NCBI GenBank assembly: GCA_947630325.1 | Contig: CANRHB010000011.1 | Span: forward strand, 1-50,489 | Origin: an uncultured Clostridia bacterium | GTDB lineage: Bacteria; Bacillota; Clostridia; Christensenellales; Borkfalkiaceae | DNA: 50,489 nt | Reading direction: 5' to 3' | Shown: piece by piece, positions 7,980 through 16,784 of the stretch | How positions within the stretch are numbered: the stretch's first letter is position 1 | How the letters are laid out: each line of letters opens with the position of its first letter | Program-made: the position numbers and the translations under genes | Notes under the pieces: generated by a model | What the model was told of the DNA's origin: nothing | The model's input: the letters and a program-made list of their open reading frames with translations, nothing else | Databases searched by the model: none

Positions 7980-8891
7980 TCAACCGTTCAATTTTACCGC
8001 GCCGATAAGGTCGGAAATGCGCTCCACGCCGCGAAAATCGCACCATTTTTGCAAACCGTCTATGATTTTGGGGCAGGCAAGGGCGTCGGTAAAGTTCTGC
8101 GTGCCCACCTCGACGGCGGTCGCGCCCGCCATCAAAAATTCGATCGCGTCTTCGGCGCAAACGATCCCTCCCATGCCGACGACGGGGATATTCACCGCGT
8201 GGGCGGCCTCATACACCATTCTGACGGCGATGGGTTTGATCCCCGCGCCCGAGACGCCGCCCGTGTTGTTCGCAAGAAGGGGACGCCGCTTTTCGATGTC
8301 GATGACCATGCCCGTGAAGGTATTGACGAGGGAAATGCCGTCCGCGCCGCCTCTCTCCGCCGCCCGCGCGTTCTCGGCAATGCTCTCCACATTGGGAGAG
8401 AGTTTGACAAGGAGGGGGGTGCGTTTTAGGGCGTTTTTTGCAATACGTGTGACGTTTTCGACGTTTTCGGGTCTGACGCCGAGCGCCATTCCCCCGCACT
8501 TGACGTTGGGGCAGGAGATGTTGAGTTCGACAAAATCGACCAGCCCGTCGAGCCGCGCGCAGATCGTTCCGTACTCCTCCGTCTCCCGTCCCGCGACGTT
8601 TGCGATAACGCGGGTTTTCCTTCTAAGCCAAGAAAGGTCGTTCTCGATGAAGTGTTCGACGCCGGGGTTTTGCAGGCCCACGGCGTTGAGAATGACCCCA
8701 CGGCTCTCCGCAATGCGGGGAACGGGGTTGCCGAGGCGGGGCTCGAGCGTCAAACCCTTGGTGCACACCGCGCCGAGAACGGAAATATCATACAGTTCGT
8801 CAAATTCCCGTCCGAACCCAAAGGTGCCCGAGGCGGGAATGACGGGGTTTTTGAGTTCCACGCCGCACAAATTTACCCGAAGATCGCTCAT
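7980..8891 (-). CDS. pyrD: Dihydroorotate dehydrogenase B, catalytic subunit
   Basis: A 303-residue FMN enzyme of class 1B oxidizing dihydroorotate to orotate. The motifs PASGTFGFG, LQNPG and ELNISCPN (catalytic cysteine) and the C-terminal FMN phosphate loop VVGMGGI are visible. The class 1B assignment is supported by the neighbouring pyrK, which passes electrons to NAD. The start ATG overlaps the pyrK stop (ATGA), and GAGGTG lies inside the pyrK end. The 35 extra upstream codons in frame are pyrK sequence in another frame. Confidence 0.97.
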   Translation of the reverse strand: MSDLRVNLCGVELKNPVIPASGTFGFGREFDELYDISVLGAVCTKGLTLEPRLGNPVPRIAESRGVILNAVGLQNPGVEHFIENDLSWLRRKTRVIANVAGRETEEYGTICARLDGLVDFVELNISCPNVKCGGMALGVRPENVENVTRIAKNALKRTPLLVKLSPNVESIAENARAAERGGADGISLVNTFTGMVIDIEKRRPLLANNTGGVSGAGIKPIAVRMVYEAAHAVNIPVVGMGGIVCAEDAIEFLMAGATAVEVGTQNFTDALACPKIIDGLQKWCDFRGVERISDLIGAVKLNG

Positions 8892-9640
8892 AAATTCACC
8901 TCGCCGATCTCGAACACGGGGCCGTCCTTGCAGACGCGGGCATGTTCTCCATTTGTCAGGTTGCACACGCACACGAGACACGCCCCCACGCCGCACCCCA
9001 TGCGCTCCTCCAAAGAGACGAAGGTGGGGATATTCCGCCCCGCCACCGCGCTTTTGAGGGCACGGAGCATGGGAGTGGGACCGCAGGAGAGAATGACGTC
9101 GGGCTTCACCCTGTCGATGTTCTCCATAAACGCCTGCACTGCCGTGCCGCGGTAGCCGACCGACCCGTCGTCCGTTGCGATGACGAGTTCCTTTGCCCGC
9201 TGCATTTCATATTGCATACAAAGAGCCGCCCTGTTGCGGAAGCCCATATAGGCGTAAATTTCCTTGGTCTCGGCGTATTCGCGGATGGCGGAGATGAGGG
9301 GGAAGACGCCCACGCCGCCGCCGACAACGGCGACCCGTTTCTCCTTTTCGGTGACAAAAAAGCCGTTGCCGAGAGGAAGGAGGACGGAAATCTTCTCGCC
9401 GCGAGAATAGCCGGAAGCCAGCCGCCGCGTCCCCTCTCCCTTGATACGGTAACAGACGGTGACGCGCTCCCCCTCCGCCTTGCAGACGGCAAGGGGACGG
9501 CGAAGGGGAAAGCCCTCCACGCCGACCATGGCAAACTGCCCCGCCCGCACGGGGGGCGTCTCCTCCGCGCCGAAGGTAAGAGAAAAGACGTCCTCGGCGA
9601 TCTTCTTATTTTCGAGTACGGTTGCGGTCAATTCGCGCAT
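8888..9640 (-). CDS. pyrK: Dihydroorotate dehydrogenase B, electron-transfer subunit
   Basis: A 250-residue iron-sulfur flavoprotein of the ferredoxin reductase family that carries electrons from the PyrD FMN to NAD. An FAD domain (FPLRRPLAVC), an NAD domain (VAVVGGGVGVFPL) and a C-terminal cysteine cluster CGVGACLVCVC plus a later VCKDGPVF cysteine for the 2Fe-2S centre are seen. The start MRELTA is inside the last codons of pyrF (13-bp overlap), which fits tight translational coupling. Order pyrF-pyrK-pyrD is typical of Firmicutes. Confidence 0.97.
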   Translation of the reverse strand: MRELTATVLENKKIAEDVFSLTFGAEETPPVRAGQFAMVGVEGFPLRRPLAVCKAEGERVTVCYRIKGEGTRRLASGYSRGEKISVLLPLGNGFFVTEKEKRVAVVGGGVGVFPLISAIREYAETKEIYAYMGFRNRAALCMQYEMQRAKELVIATDDGSVGYRGTAVQAFMENIDRVKPDVILSCGPTPMLRALKSAVAGRNIPTFVSLEERMGCGVGACLVCVCNLTNGEHARVCKDGPVFEIGEVNL

Positions 9641-10512
9641 ATTTCCCCCAAGACGGACTTTAGGTCCGCCCGCATGTCGAGCGCCGCCGCCCGCGCCGCT
9701 TCGAAGTAAGTTCCGCCCCGCTTTTTGTAGGCGCAGAGGATCCCGCGGGAGTTGTTGACAATGCCGCCCATGCCTCCTTCTAAGAAGCAGTTTTTGAGCA
9801 TTTCGGCATTCCCGCCCTGCGCGCCGTAACCGGGGATGAGAAAGAAGGTATGAGGAAGGCGGGCGCGCAGAATTTTCGCCTCCTGAGGATAGGTCGCCCC
9901 GACCACCGCGCCCACGCGCGAATAGCCGTATTTGCCGCAACTGCCCTCTCCCCACTTCGAAACCATGTCCCCCATGCACTCATACACGGTGCGCCCGTCT
10001 TGAAGGCGCAGGTTTTGCAGTTCGCCCGAGGAGGGGTTGCTCGTTTTGACAAGGACGAAGATGCCCCTATCCTTCTTTTCGCATTCCTCGATAAAGGGAG
10101 CGACGCCGTCCGTGCCGAGATAGCCGTTGACGGTGAGAAGGTCGCAGGCCATATCTCCTTCGCCCAAGAACGCCTTTGCGTACTGCGCCGCCGTCGCGCC
10201 GATGTCGTTCCGCTTTGCGTCCGCGATGACGATAAGCCCCCTCTCCTTTGCATAGCGGCAGGTTTTTGCAAAGCAGGAAAGCCCGTGAAAGCCGAGCGCC
10301 TCATAGTAAGCCACCTGCACCTTGACGGCGGGGACGATGTCGTACACCGCGTCGATAATTTTTTTATTGAATTCAAAGACGGCCTCCGCCATGCCCTCCC
10401 CGCCCGAAACATGTTGCATTTCTTCGGGGAGATAGTCAAATGCGGTGTCCAGCCCCACGCAGGTGGGGTTTTGGGTCTCTATGATTTTTTCGATGAGGGC
10501 GTCCACGATCAT
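9628..10512 (-). CDS. pyrF: Orotidine 5'-phosphate decarboxylase (long, type 2)
   Basis: A 294-residue decarboxylase making UMP from OMP. The catalytic motif DAKRNDIG is present and the length of about 290 residues identifies the longer PyrF subfamily rather than the 230-residue form of Bacillus. The start ATG overlaps the pyrC stop by four bases (ATGA), and the stop overlaps pyrK by 13 bases. It belongs to the single pyr operon. Confidence 0.97.
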   Translation of the reverse strand: MIVDALIEKIIETQNPTCVGLDTAFDYLPEEMQHVSGGEGMAEAVFEFNKKIIDAVYDIVPAVKVQVAYYEALGFHGLSCFAKTCRYAKERGLIVIADAKRNDIGATAAQYAKAFLGEGDMACDLLTVNGYLGTDGVAPFIEECEKKDRGIFVLVKTSNPSSGELQNLRLQDGRTVYECMGDMVSKWGEGSCGKYGYSRVGAVVGATYPQEAKILRARLPHTFFLIPGYGAQGGNAEMLKNCFLEGGMGGIVNNSRGILCAYKKRGGTYFEAARAAALDMRADLKSVLGEICAN

Positions 10513-11780
10513 GCCTTGTTCCCCCCTGCAAGCGAATATTTCACGTCGCCGTCCACGACGGTATAAATGACTTTGCCGAACACTTCTCTCCCGCCGAAGG
10601 GGGTGTTCTTGCCCTTGCTGACAAACTCGGCGGGGTCAACCTTCCACTTTTGGTTGAGGTCGACGACGGTCAAATCTGCGGGCGCGCCGACTTTGAGTTC
10701 CCCGCCCTCTAAACTCAGAATTCGCGCGGGGTTTTCGCTCATCTTCTCGGCAAGCTCCGAAAGCGTAAGCGCCCCCGTCTTGACGAGTTGGGTGTAGGAG
10801 AGGGCGAAACTCGTCTCAAGGCCGCTGATGCCGAAGGCGGCGAGGTCGTACTCCACCCGCTTGTCGTCCTCGTGGTGGGGGGCGTGGTCGGTGACGATGC
10901 AGTCAAGCGTGCCGTCCTTGAGCCCCTCGATAATTGCAAGGCGGTCCCTCTCCTCCCGAAGGGGCGGGTTGACCTTTGTATTGGTGTCGAACGTTCGGAT
11001 GACGTCGTCGGTCAAGGTAAAGTAGTGCGGGCAGGTCTCGGCGGTGACCTTCACCCCCCTTGCCTTTGCTTCGCGTATAAGCTGCACGCCGCTATAAGTG
11101 GACACATGGCAGATGTGCACGGGCAGATGAAGGCTCTCGGCAAGGCAGAGTTCGCGGGCGATAATGATGTCCTCCGCGGCGCGAAGGCTCCCCTTGAGCC
11201 CCGCGACCGTTGCATTGTACCCCTCGTTGACGACCCCGCCGCTTGCAAGGGAAGCGTCCTCGCAGTGGCAGAGGCACTTCAAGCCGAAATCGCTTGCATA
11301 CAGCATGGCGTTTGCCATGAGTTTGGTATCCGCAACGCTCTTTCCGTCCTCGGAGAGGGCGACGATCCCCGCCGCCTTCATGCCGCCGATCGCGGAGAGT
11401 TCCTCCCCCTTCTGCCCCTTGGTGATGGCGCCGATGGGGTGCACTTTGCACAGCCCGACCTCTTTCGCCCGCGCCTTGATATAGGTGACGACCACCTTGT
11501 TATCGACGACGGGGTTCGTATTGGGCATACAGCAGATTTGCGTGAACCCGCCCTTGACGGCGGCGCGGCTCCCGCTTAAAATGTCCTCTTTCCTTTCAAA
11601 ACCCGGCTCGCGCAGGTGGACGTGCATGTCGATGAGCCCGGGGAAAACGGTGTACCCCGTGCAGTCGATAAAGTCTCCCTCGCCCGCCGTTCCGATCGCG
11701 GAAATTTTTCCGTTTTCTACGGTGACGTCCGCGCGGACGACCCCGTCTTTTAACACCACCTGGGCATTTTTGAAGATCAT
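10509..11780 (-). CDS. pyrC: Dihydroorotase, class I
   Basis: A 423-residue zinc amidohydrolase cyclizing carbamoyl aspartate to dihydroorotate. The metal motif DMHVHLREPG is near residues 50-59, and a histidine in HICHVS plus an Asp in VTDHAPHH complete the site. The length fits the class I form that often pairs with PyrB. Both ends overlap neighbours by four bases (pyrB upstream, pyrF downstream). Confidence 0.97.
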   Translation of the reverse strand: MIFKNAQVVLKDGVVRADVTVENGKISAIGTAGEGDFIDCTGYTVFPGLIDMHVHLREPGFERKEDILSGSRAAVKGGFTQICCMPNTNPVVDNKVVVTYIKARAKEVGLCKVHPIGAITKGQKGEELSAIGGMKAAGIVALSEDGKSVADTKLMANAMLYASDFGLKCLCHCEDASLASGGVVNEGYNATVAGLKGSLRAAEDIIIARELCLAESLHLPVHICHVSTYSGVQLIREAKARGVKVTAETCPHYFTLTDDVIRTFDTNTKVNPPLREERDRLAIIEGLKDGTLDCIVTDHAPHHEDDKRVEYDLAAFGISGLETSFALSYTQLVKTGALTLSELAEKMSENPARILSLEGGELKVGAPADLTVVDLNQKWKVDPAEFVSKGKNTPFGGREVFGKVIYTVVDGDVKYSLAGGNKA

Positions 11781-12694
11781 ACGCTACCTCCCGCAAGAAG
11801 GGACAGCACCGCCATGCGCACCGAGAGGCCCGAGAGGACCTGATCTTCGATATGGCTCTGCGCCCCGTCTATGACGCCGCTCGTAAGTTCCACCCCCCTG
11901 TTGACGGGGCCCGGGTGCAGAACGAGCGCGCCCTTTTTCGCAAGCGACAACACTTTTTCGTCCACGCCGTAATATTTTGCATACTCGCCGAGGGAGGGGA
12001 AATTGCCCGCCTTCTGCCGTTCGAGTTGAATGCGAAGCCCCATCACGGCGTCAACTCCTTCCACCGCCTCCTCGCGGGAAGAGCAGAGAACGGCTCCCTC
12101 CCGCTCCAGCCCCTCGGGCATGAGCGTTTTGGGCGCGAACAGCCTTACCTCCGCGCCGAGTTTTTTCAACCCGTATAGGTTGCTCTTTGCAACGCGGGAG
12201 TGGCGGATGTCCCCCAAAATGGCGACCTTCAACCCTTTGATATCGCCGAGATGTTCCTTTAAGGTAAGCATATCGAGAAGGGCCTGCGTGGGGTGCTCGT
12301 GAATGCCGTCGCCGCCGTTTATGACGTGCGCCTTCACCGTCTCGGCAAGCAGTTTGGGCGCGCCGCCCATGGGGTGACGGATGACGATGACGTCGTTTTT
12401 CATCGCGTCGAGGGTCTTGCCCGTGTCGATGAGGGTCTCCCCCTTCTGCACGGAGGAGGTCGCCACCGAGATGTTGACGGTCTCCGCCCCCAGATACTTT
12501 GCCGCGAGTTCGAAACTCGTGCGGGTGCGGGTGCTGTTCTCATAGAAGAGAATGACGACCGACTTGCCGCAAAGCGCGGAGAATTGCTTTTCTCCCCTCT
12601 TTAAGGAGGCTTTGAAGGTAAGCCCCAAGTCGAGAATTTCCCCGATCTCCTCCGCCGAGAGGTCGTATAGCCCCAATAGATCTTTTCTGTTCAA
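11777..12694 (-). CDS. pyrB: Aspartate carbamoyltransferase, catalytic chain
   Basis: A 305-residue enzyme carrying out the committed step of pyrimidine synthesis from carbamoyl phosphate and aspartate. The carbamoyl phosphate loop STRTRTSFE, the HPTQALLD motif and the C-terminal HPGPVNRG loop are intact. No pyrI regulatory chain is nearby, as in most Firmicutes. It begins 15 bp after the stop of the metallophosphoesterase gene, with no promoter, PyrR-binding attenuator or terminator between, so the operon seems to be transcribed from 13415-13443. Confidence 0.97.
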   Translation of the reverse strand: MNRKDLLGLYDLSAEEIGEILDLGLTFKASLKRGEKQFSALCGKSVVILFYENSTRTRTSFELAAKYLGAETVNISVATSSVQKGETLIDTGKTLDAMKNDVIVIRHPMGGAPKLLAETVKAHVINGGDGIHEHPTQALLDMLTLKEHLGDIKGLKVAILGDIRHSRVAKSNLYGLKKLGAEVRLFAPKTLMPEGLEREGAVLCSSREEAVEGVDAVMGLRIQLERQKAGNFPSLGEYAKYYGVDEKVLSLAKKGALVLHPGPVNRGVELTSGVIDGAQSHIEDQVLSGLSVRMAVLSLLAGGSV

Positions 12695-12709
12695 GGTGTT
12701 TCTCCCGTT

Positions 12710-13405
12710 TTATTGAATTTCAGTCAAAGTGAAATGCAGTTTGTCGCAAGAGGTCAAATAGTAGGTGATGCCGTTCTTTTCGCACTTCAACGGGAAATAC
12801 CCCGCACCGTGCAGGTGCCCGAACACGACGGTATTCACCCCGTTCTCCTCAAAGAGGCGGGTGAACACGGTGTCCTCGAGCTTCGCCCCGAAGGGGGGAT
12901 AGTGAATGAGCGCGATGAGTACGTCCCCCTCCTTTTTCACTTTTTGTACTTCCTTGAAGGCGAGTTTGAACCGCTCCCCCTCGCGGAGGTAGAGCGCCAT
13001 GTCGTGCTCGGTGAAGTCGGGACTTGCGGGGCACGTCCACCCGCGCGAACCCGCGATGACGTATTTGCCGAGTTTAATGCAGTCGTTCTGCAAGAAGTGG
13101 AAGGTGTCGTCGGGGGCGGAGGCGCGCACGTGGGAGATGGCGTTCCACCAAAAGTCGTGATTGCCGCGGACGAACACTTTCTGCCCCTTCAAGGGAGCGA
13201 GTGATTTTAGGTCGAAAGCCCCCTCCTCGAGGTACATTCCCCACGAGGTATCCCCTCCGATGAGCACAATGTCCTCGTCGGAGACTTTCTTCTCCCAATC
13301 GGCTTTGATTTTTTCGAAATGCCCCTCCCAGCCCGGTCCGAACACGTCCATGGGTTTATCCATGAGCCCCGAGAGGTGCAGATCGCTCACCGCAAACACC
13401 TTCAT
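12710..13405 (-). CDS. Calcineurin-like metallophosphoesterase heading the pyr operon
   Basis: A 231-residue two-metal phosphoesterase. Motifs in order: SDLHLSG, GGDTSWG, GNHDFWW, HYPPF and GHLHG, which together give the binuclear site. The family includes predicted phosphohydrolases of unknown substrate. The start at 13405 was chosen because TATAAT lies only nine bases upstream on the minus strand and transcription should begin about three bases before the ATG; longer frames would read through the promoter. There is no ribosome binding site. It lies 15 bp ahead of pyrB, so it is the first gene of the pyrimidine operon; any role in nucleotide turnover is speculation. Confidence 0.9.
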   Translation of the reverse strand: MKVFAVSDLHLSGLMDKPMDVFGPGWEGHFEKIKADWEKKVSDEDIVLIGGDTSWGMYLEEGAFDLKSLAPLKGQKVFVRGNHDFWWNAISHVRASAPDDTFHFLQNDCIKLGKYVIAGSRGWTCPASPDFTEHDMALYLREGERFKLAFKEVQKVKKEGDVLIALIHYPPFGAKLEDTVFTRLFEENGVNTVVFGHLHGAGYFPLKCEKNGITYYLTSCDKLHFTLTEIQ

Positions 13406-13414
13406 ACCGAAGGC

Positions 13415-13443
13415 ATTATAGCATAAACGTCCCAACTTGGCAA
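13415..13443 (-). promoter_or_regulatory. Sigma-A promoter of the metallophosphoesterase-pyr operon
   Basis: On the minus strand TTGCCA (13438-13443), a 17-bp spacer and TATAAT (13415-13420). Transcription should begin near 13408, leaving a leader of about three bases before the ATG at 13405. Confidence 0.85.
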
Positions 13444-13494
13444 GCGTTCGAGCGGACTTCGGTTTTTTCCCTTTTTTGCGAAAGAAGAACGAGA

Positions 13495-14165
13495 GCGCCC
13501 ACCCCCTTAATCCCCCTCCGGTGGAGGGGGTTCCTCTTGCCCCCTCCGTGAAGGTTTCGCTTTCTTGCCCCCTCCTCAGGAGGGGGGGTAGGGGGGTGGT
13601 GTCCTTCGTTCTAAACATGCACCAATATTCACCACCTCAGTCACTTCGTGACAGCTCCTCCTGAGGAGGAGCCTTAGTATCCGCGCATTCCTAAATTGTC
13701 ATTTCGACCAAGCGAAGCGCGTGGAGAAATCTCGTCTTTATTAAAATGCGGTAGAGATTTCTCGACAAGTTCGAAATGACAATTTGAGAAATAAGGTAGA
13801 GATGTTTCGACTTCGCTCAACATGACGTGATTTGGAATGGTGCCCACCCCCTTGCTGTCCCTTTTAGGTGGAGCATTGCATACTGCCAACAGTTGATAAC
13901 TGTTGACGCAATGCGACAGGAGTGAGCGCATTATCCACGCGAACGGTGACCGAATGCGGGATTCCACCCGCATGAGACAGTACCCGAGCGAAGCGAGGGG
14001 GAAAGGGTTTTAACCCCTCAGTCGCGCGGGGCGCGACAGCTCCCCTATGAGGGGCGCCAAGGGGTTACCCCTCCTCCGCTGGCGCGAGGGCGGGCGAGTG
14101 TGTTCCCACCCCCTTAATCCCCCTCCGATGGAGGGGGTTCCTCTTGCCCCCTCGTAAGGAGGAGC
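13495..14165. repeat. Gene-free block of interspersed repeats
   Basis: No gene is seen. The block holds CCCCTCC/GGAGGGG units (about 13498-13600 and 14106-14160), an AGGAGGAGC/CACTGAGGTGG-type unit (13632-13675), and a palindromic element with 14-bp ends AATTGTCATTTCGA (about 13695-13783). After these come a unit with a nested multi-hairpin insertion (13850-14010) and a CTCAGTCGCGCGG/GGGGCGCC unit (14015-14055). Confidence 0.8.
13868..13979. repeat. Nested 112-bp multi-hairpin insertion, copy 1 of 3
   Basis: It is inserted in the short repeat TGTCCCTTTTAG / GTACCCG, which is uninterrupted elsewhere (for example near 42378 and 48890). Inside are GCATTGC/GCAATGC arms around a CAACAGTT/AACTGTTG hairpin, then a CGGT/ACCG hairpin and ATGCGGG/CCCGCAT. 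Other copies lie at 31450-31561 and 31773-31884. Confidence 0.7.
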
Positions 14166-14171
14166 CCCGTC

Positions 14172-14200
14172 TTGACAAAAATTTTCCGAAAGTTTATAAT
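14172..14200 (+). promoter_or_regulatory. Sigma-A promoter of the ECF sigma operon
   Basis: TTGACA (14172-14177), a 17-bp spacer and TATAAT (14195-14200). It is a strong housekeeping promoter, so the ECF gene does not appear to depend on its own sigma factor. Confidence 0.88.
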
Positions 14201-14253
14201 TTTGATGAGTAATTTTTAAGTTTCACTCGTCTTATTGGTGTAGGAGGTGCACG

Positions 14254-14808
14254 ATGACAGACAACGGTGCAAGTAGCTACCACCGCTATCTGCAAGGCGA
14301 CCCCCATGCGCTCGAGGAACTTGTGCGTACATACAGCGACGGGCTTACCCAATACGCCTATCTCTATGTGCGCGACTATGCTACCGCCGAGGACATCATG
14401 GAGGAGTCCTTCGCCGCGCTCATTGTAAAGCGCAAACGGCTTCCCGACATCCTTCAATTTAAGGCATATCTTTATAAAATCGCCAAGAATAAGTGTCTCG
14501 ACTTTTTGCGCTCCAAACGGCATAAAGAGCTCTCCCTTTCGGGCTATGAGAACACCCTCGTCCGCGAGGACGCGGAGCGCACCGCAGTCAACCGTATGCG
14601 GGACAGGCAGGTGTTCAAGTGCCTTCAAAAGTTGCCCAAGGACTACCGAGACGTCCTCTACTTCTCCTATTTCGACGGCTACAAGATCGCCGAGATCTGC
14701 GAGATGACGGGAAAAAGCCGCAAAAAGGTGTATAACCTCCTCTCGAGGGCAAAGGCCGCCCTCAAAGAAATTCTCTTAAAGGAAGGTATCGGCTATGATG
14801 ACCTATGA
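14254..14808 (+). CDS. ECF-type RNA polymerase sigma factor
   Basis: A 184-residue sigma-70 family protein with only regions 2 and 4. Region 2 spans about residues 22-92 (EDIMEESFAAL, then KIAKNKCLDFLRSKR), and region 4 about 120-176 (LPKDYRDVLYFSYFDGYKIAEI, then the helix-turn-helix TGKSRKKVYNLLSRAK). Such factors redirect polymerase to a small regulon and are usually held by a membrane anti-sigma factor. AGGAGGTG precedes the ATG. Its 3' end overlaps the next gene by 14 bases, coupling the pair. Confidence 0.93.
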   Translation: MTDNGASSYHRYLQGDPHALEELVRTYSDGLTQYAYLYVRDYATAEDIMEESFAALIVKRKRLPDILQFKAYLYKIAKNKCLDFLRSKRHKELSLSGYENTLVREDAERTAVNRMRDRQVFKCLQKLPKDYRDVLYFSYFDGYKIAEICEMTGKSRKKVYNLLSRAKAALKEILLKEGIGYDDL

Positions 14809-16777
14809 CAATTACGACAGACGGGTGGATAAAATTCTCGAAAAGGCGGACGCGGAGAAAAAGCGGAGAAAGAAGCGCAGAATCGTACTCATCTCCTCCC
14901 TCTCCGCCGCGGCGGCGTTCATTCTGGCGCTCAATTTGACCCTCTTTGTCCCCTACACCGTCGGCGGGTACGACATTTCCGCCTATGCAGGGAGCGAATA
15001 TTACGCCCTCATGGACGAGATCGGCTCCCTCAACTGCTCCAAGCCCCGCAAAACAAACAATTTAATGAAACTCGCGGAGTTGGTGCTCGATCCCATCTTC
15101 GACAGCTTCGGCGGTGGCTTCGCCGCGCCAGATGTCGATTTAGAGGCGCCCCCCTCGGACGGAATTATCGTCGAAGAGGACCCGTCCACCTCGGACTCCG
15201 AGCATTACGAGGAAGTGACGAACAACCAAGTTCGAGGCGTTGTGGAGGGCGATCTTCTCAAGCGGAGCGATAAATACCTCTACTATCTGAGTTATGTCCC
15301 CGCGACCTTTTATATAGAAGATGTCCTCACAGACGAAAACGGGGAACCCATCTTGGACGAAAACGGCGACAAGCAGGTCTTGCCCGACCGTACCGACCCC
15401 GCCAAACTCATCCTCAATATTTACACCGTTTCGGGCGAAAAAGTGAATACGTATGAGATTTCGGCCGATCTCTATACCTACAACGGCTACGGCGAGCGGC
15501 GGGAGATGTATTTGACCGAGGACTGCACCAAAATTCTCATTCTCGTCCCCTACTATGACACAGACGCGAAGGCGCTCTTTACCCGCATTCTCGGGATCGA
15601 CGTTTCGGATCCTTCCTCTCCCCGCGAATTTGCAAATGTCTCCGTCTCGGGCGATTATGTCTCCTCCCGCCTTGTGGGGAACACGCTACTGCTCGTCAGC
15701 AACTTTACGGTAAGAAAAGACCCCGACTTTGCCGAACAAAGGCAATATCTTCCCGCGGTAAACGGGGAAATTCTGCCCATGGAGGACATCGTTCTGCCCG
15801 AAAGCCCGACAAAAGCGCGCTATACCGTGATCACTTCCTTTGCGGCGGACACCCTTTCCGCAAGCGACTGCGAGGCTTACTTCGACTTCTCGGAGGAGGT
15901 GTACGTCTCGGCGGAAAACATCTACACCACGCGGTCCTATATCAAGGCATTTGAGTTCGAATATGAGGTAGTCAACGGCCCTGACAAATACTACCGCGAG
16001 ATGACGGAGATCGCCCGCACCGCATATGACGGCACAAATCTTACCTACTGCGGAAAAATGTCGGCGATCGGCGACATCCTCGATCAATATTCCCTCGATG
16101 AGCACGAGGGGGTGCTCCGCTTTTTCACGACGGACACGAATCTCCGCGAACCGACCTGCAATCTCTATTGCTTCGATATTTCGACCTTCGAACAAATTGC
16201 CGCCGTGGTGAACTTTGCTCCCCTCGGCGAGAGCGTGAAGTCGGTGCGCTTCGACGGAGACACCGCCTATGTCTGCACGGCGAGGGTGACTTACTATGAG
16301 GTGACCGACCCCATGTTCGAGTTCGATCTGAGCGATTACAGCCACATCACCTACAAGGACACGGGCACGATCCCGGGGTACTCTTTGCGCCTTGTCAAGT
16401 TTTTCGACGATACCCTGCTCGGCATCGGGTACGGGGACGGGTTCGACGAACTCAAGATCGAAGTTTACGCTTCGGACGAGAACAAAGTGACCTCTCTTTG
16501 CGAATTTAAGCTGACGGCTGGGTTCTCCTCCCGATTCAAAGCCTACTTCATCGACGCCGAGAACGGGCTCGTGGGCCTGCAGGTCGACGCGGAAGGCACG
16601 CACAAGAGCGGGTATCTCGTGTTGCGGTTCGACGGCTACAACCTCGTGGAACTCATGACGGTGGAGGATGTCGGCGCAGTGCCCGACGACGCCCGCGCCT
16701 GCCTGATCGGCGGCACGCTGTACATCTTCGGCCGCACCCCCACCGGCGACTGCGTTTTGAAGATGGTTGAAATTTGA
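14795..16777 (+). CDS. Membrane-anchored beta-propeller protein, probable anti-sigma partner
   Basis: A 660-residue protein: a short basic cytoplasmic segment (1-29), one transmembrane helix (about 30-51), an acidic linker, then a large extracytoplasmic domain from about residue 145 with repeats such as YTVSGEKVNTYEIS and GIDVSDPSSPREFANV. This matches secreted beta-propeller proteins of the PF09826 type. Overlap with the ECF gene and the topology suggest it senses a signal outside and restrains the sigma factor through its 29-residue inner tail. That tail is short and lacks a zinc-type anti-sigma motif, so the anti-sigma role is inferred from context. A second ATG at 14798 is also possible. 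Confidence 0.85.
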   Translation: MMTYDNYDRRVDKILEKADAEKKRRKKRRIVLISSLSAAAAFILALNLTLFVPYTVGGYDISAYAGSEYYALMDEIGSLNCSKPRKTNNLMKLAELVLDPIFDSFGGGFAAPDVDLEAPPSDGIIVEEDPSTSDSEHYEEVTNNQVRGVVEGDLLKRSDKYLYYLSYVPATFYIEDVLTDENGEPILDENGDKQVLPDRTDPAKLILNIYTVSGEKVNTYEISADLYTYNGYGERREMYLTEDCTKILILVPYYDTDAKALFTRILGIDVSDPSSPREFANVSVSGDYVSSRLVGNTLLLVSNFTVRKDPDFAEQRQYLPAVNGEILPMEDIVLPESPTKARYTVITSFAADTLSASDCEAYFDFSEEVYVSAENIYTTRSYIKAFEFEYEVVNGPDKYYREMTEIARTAYDGTNLTYCGKMSAIGDILDQYSLDEHEGVLRFFTTDTNLREPTCNLYCFDISTFEQIAAVVNFAPLGESVKSVRFDGDTAYVCTARVTYYEVTDPMFEFDLSDYSHITYKDTGTIPGYSLRLVKFFDDTLLGIGYGDGFDELKIEVYASDENKVTSLCEFKLTAGFSSRFKAYFIDAENGLVGLQVDAEGTHKSGYLVLRFDGYNLVELMTVEDVGAVPDDARACLIGGTLYIFGRTPTGDCVLKMVEI

Positions 16778-16784
16778 GATTCAC

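Noticed and set aside
13868..13979. Hairpin module as a group II intron or riboswitch
   Set aside because: No domain V-like motif, no reverse transcriptase gene, and it sits inside a dispersed repeat rather than upstream of a gene.
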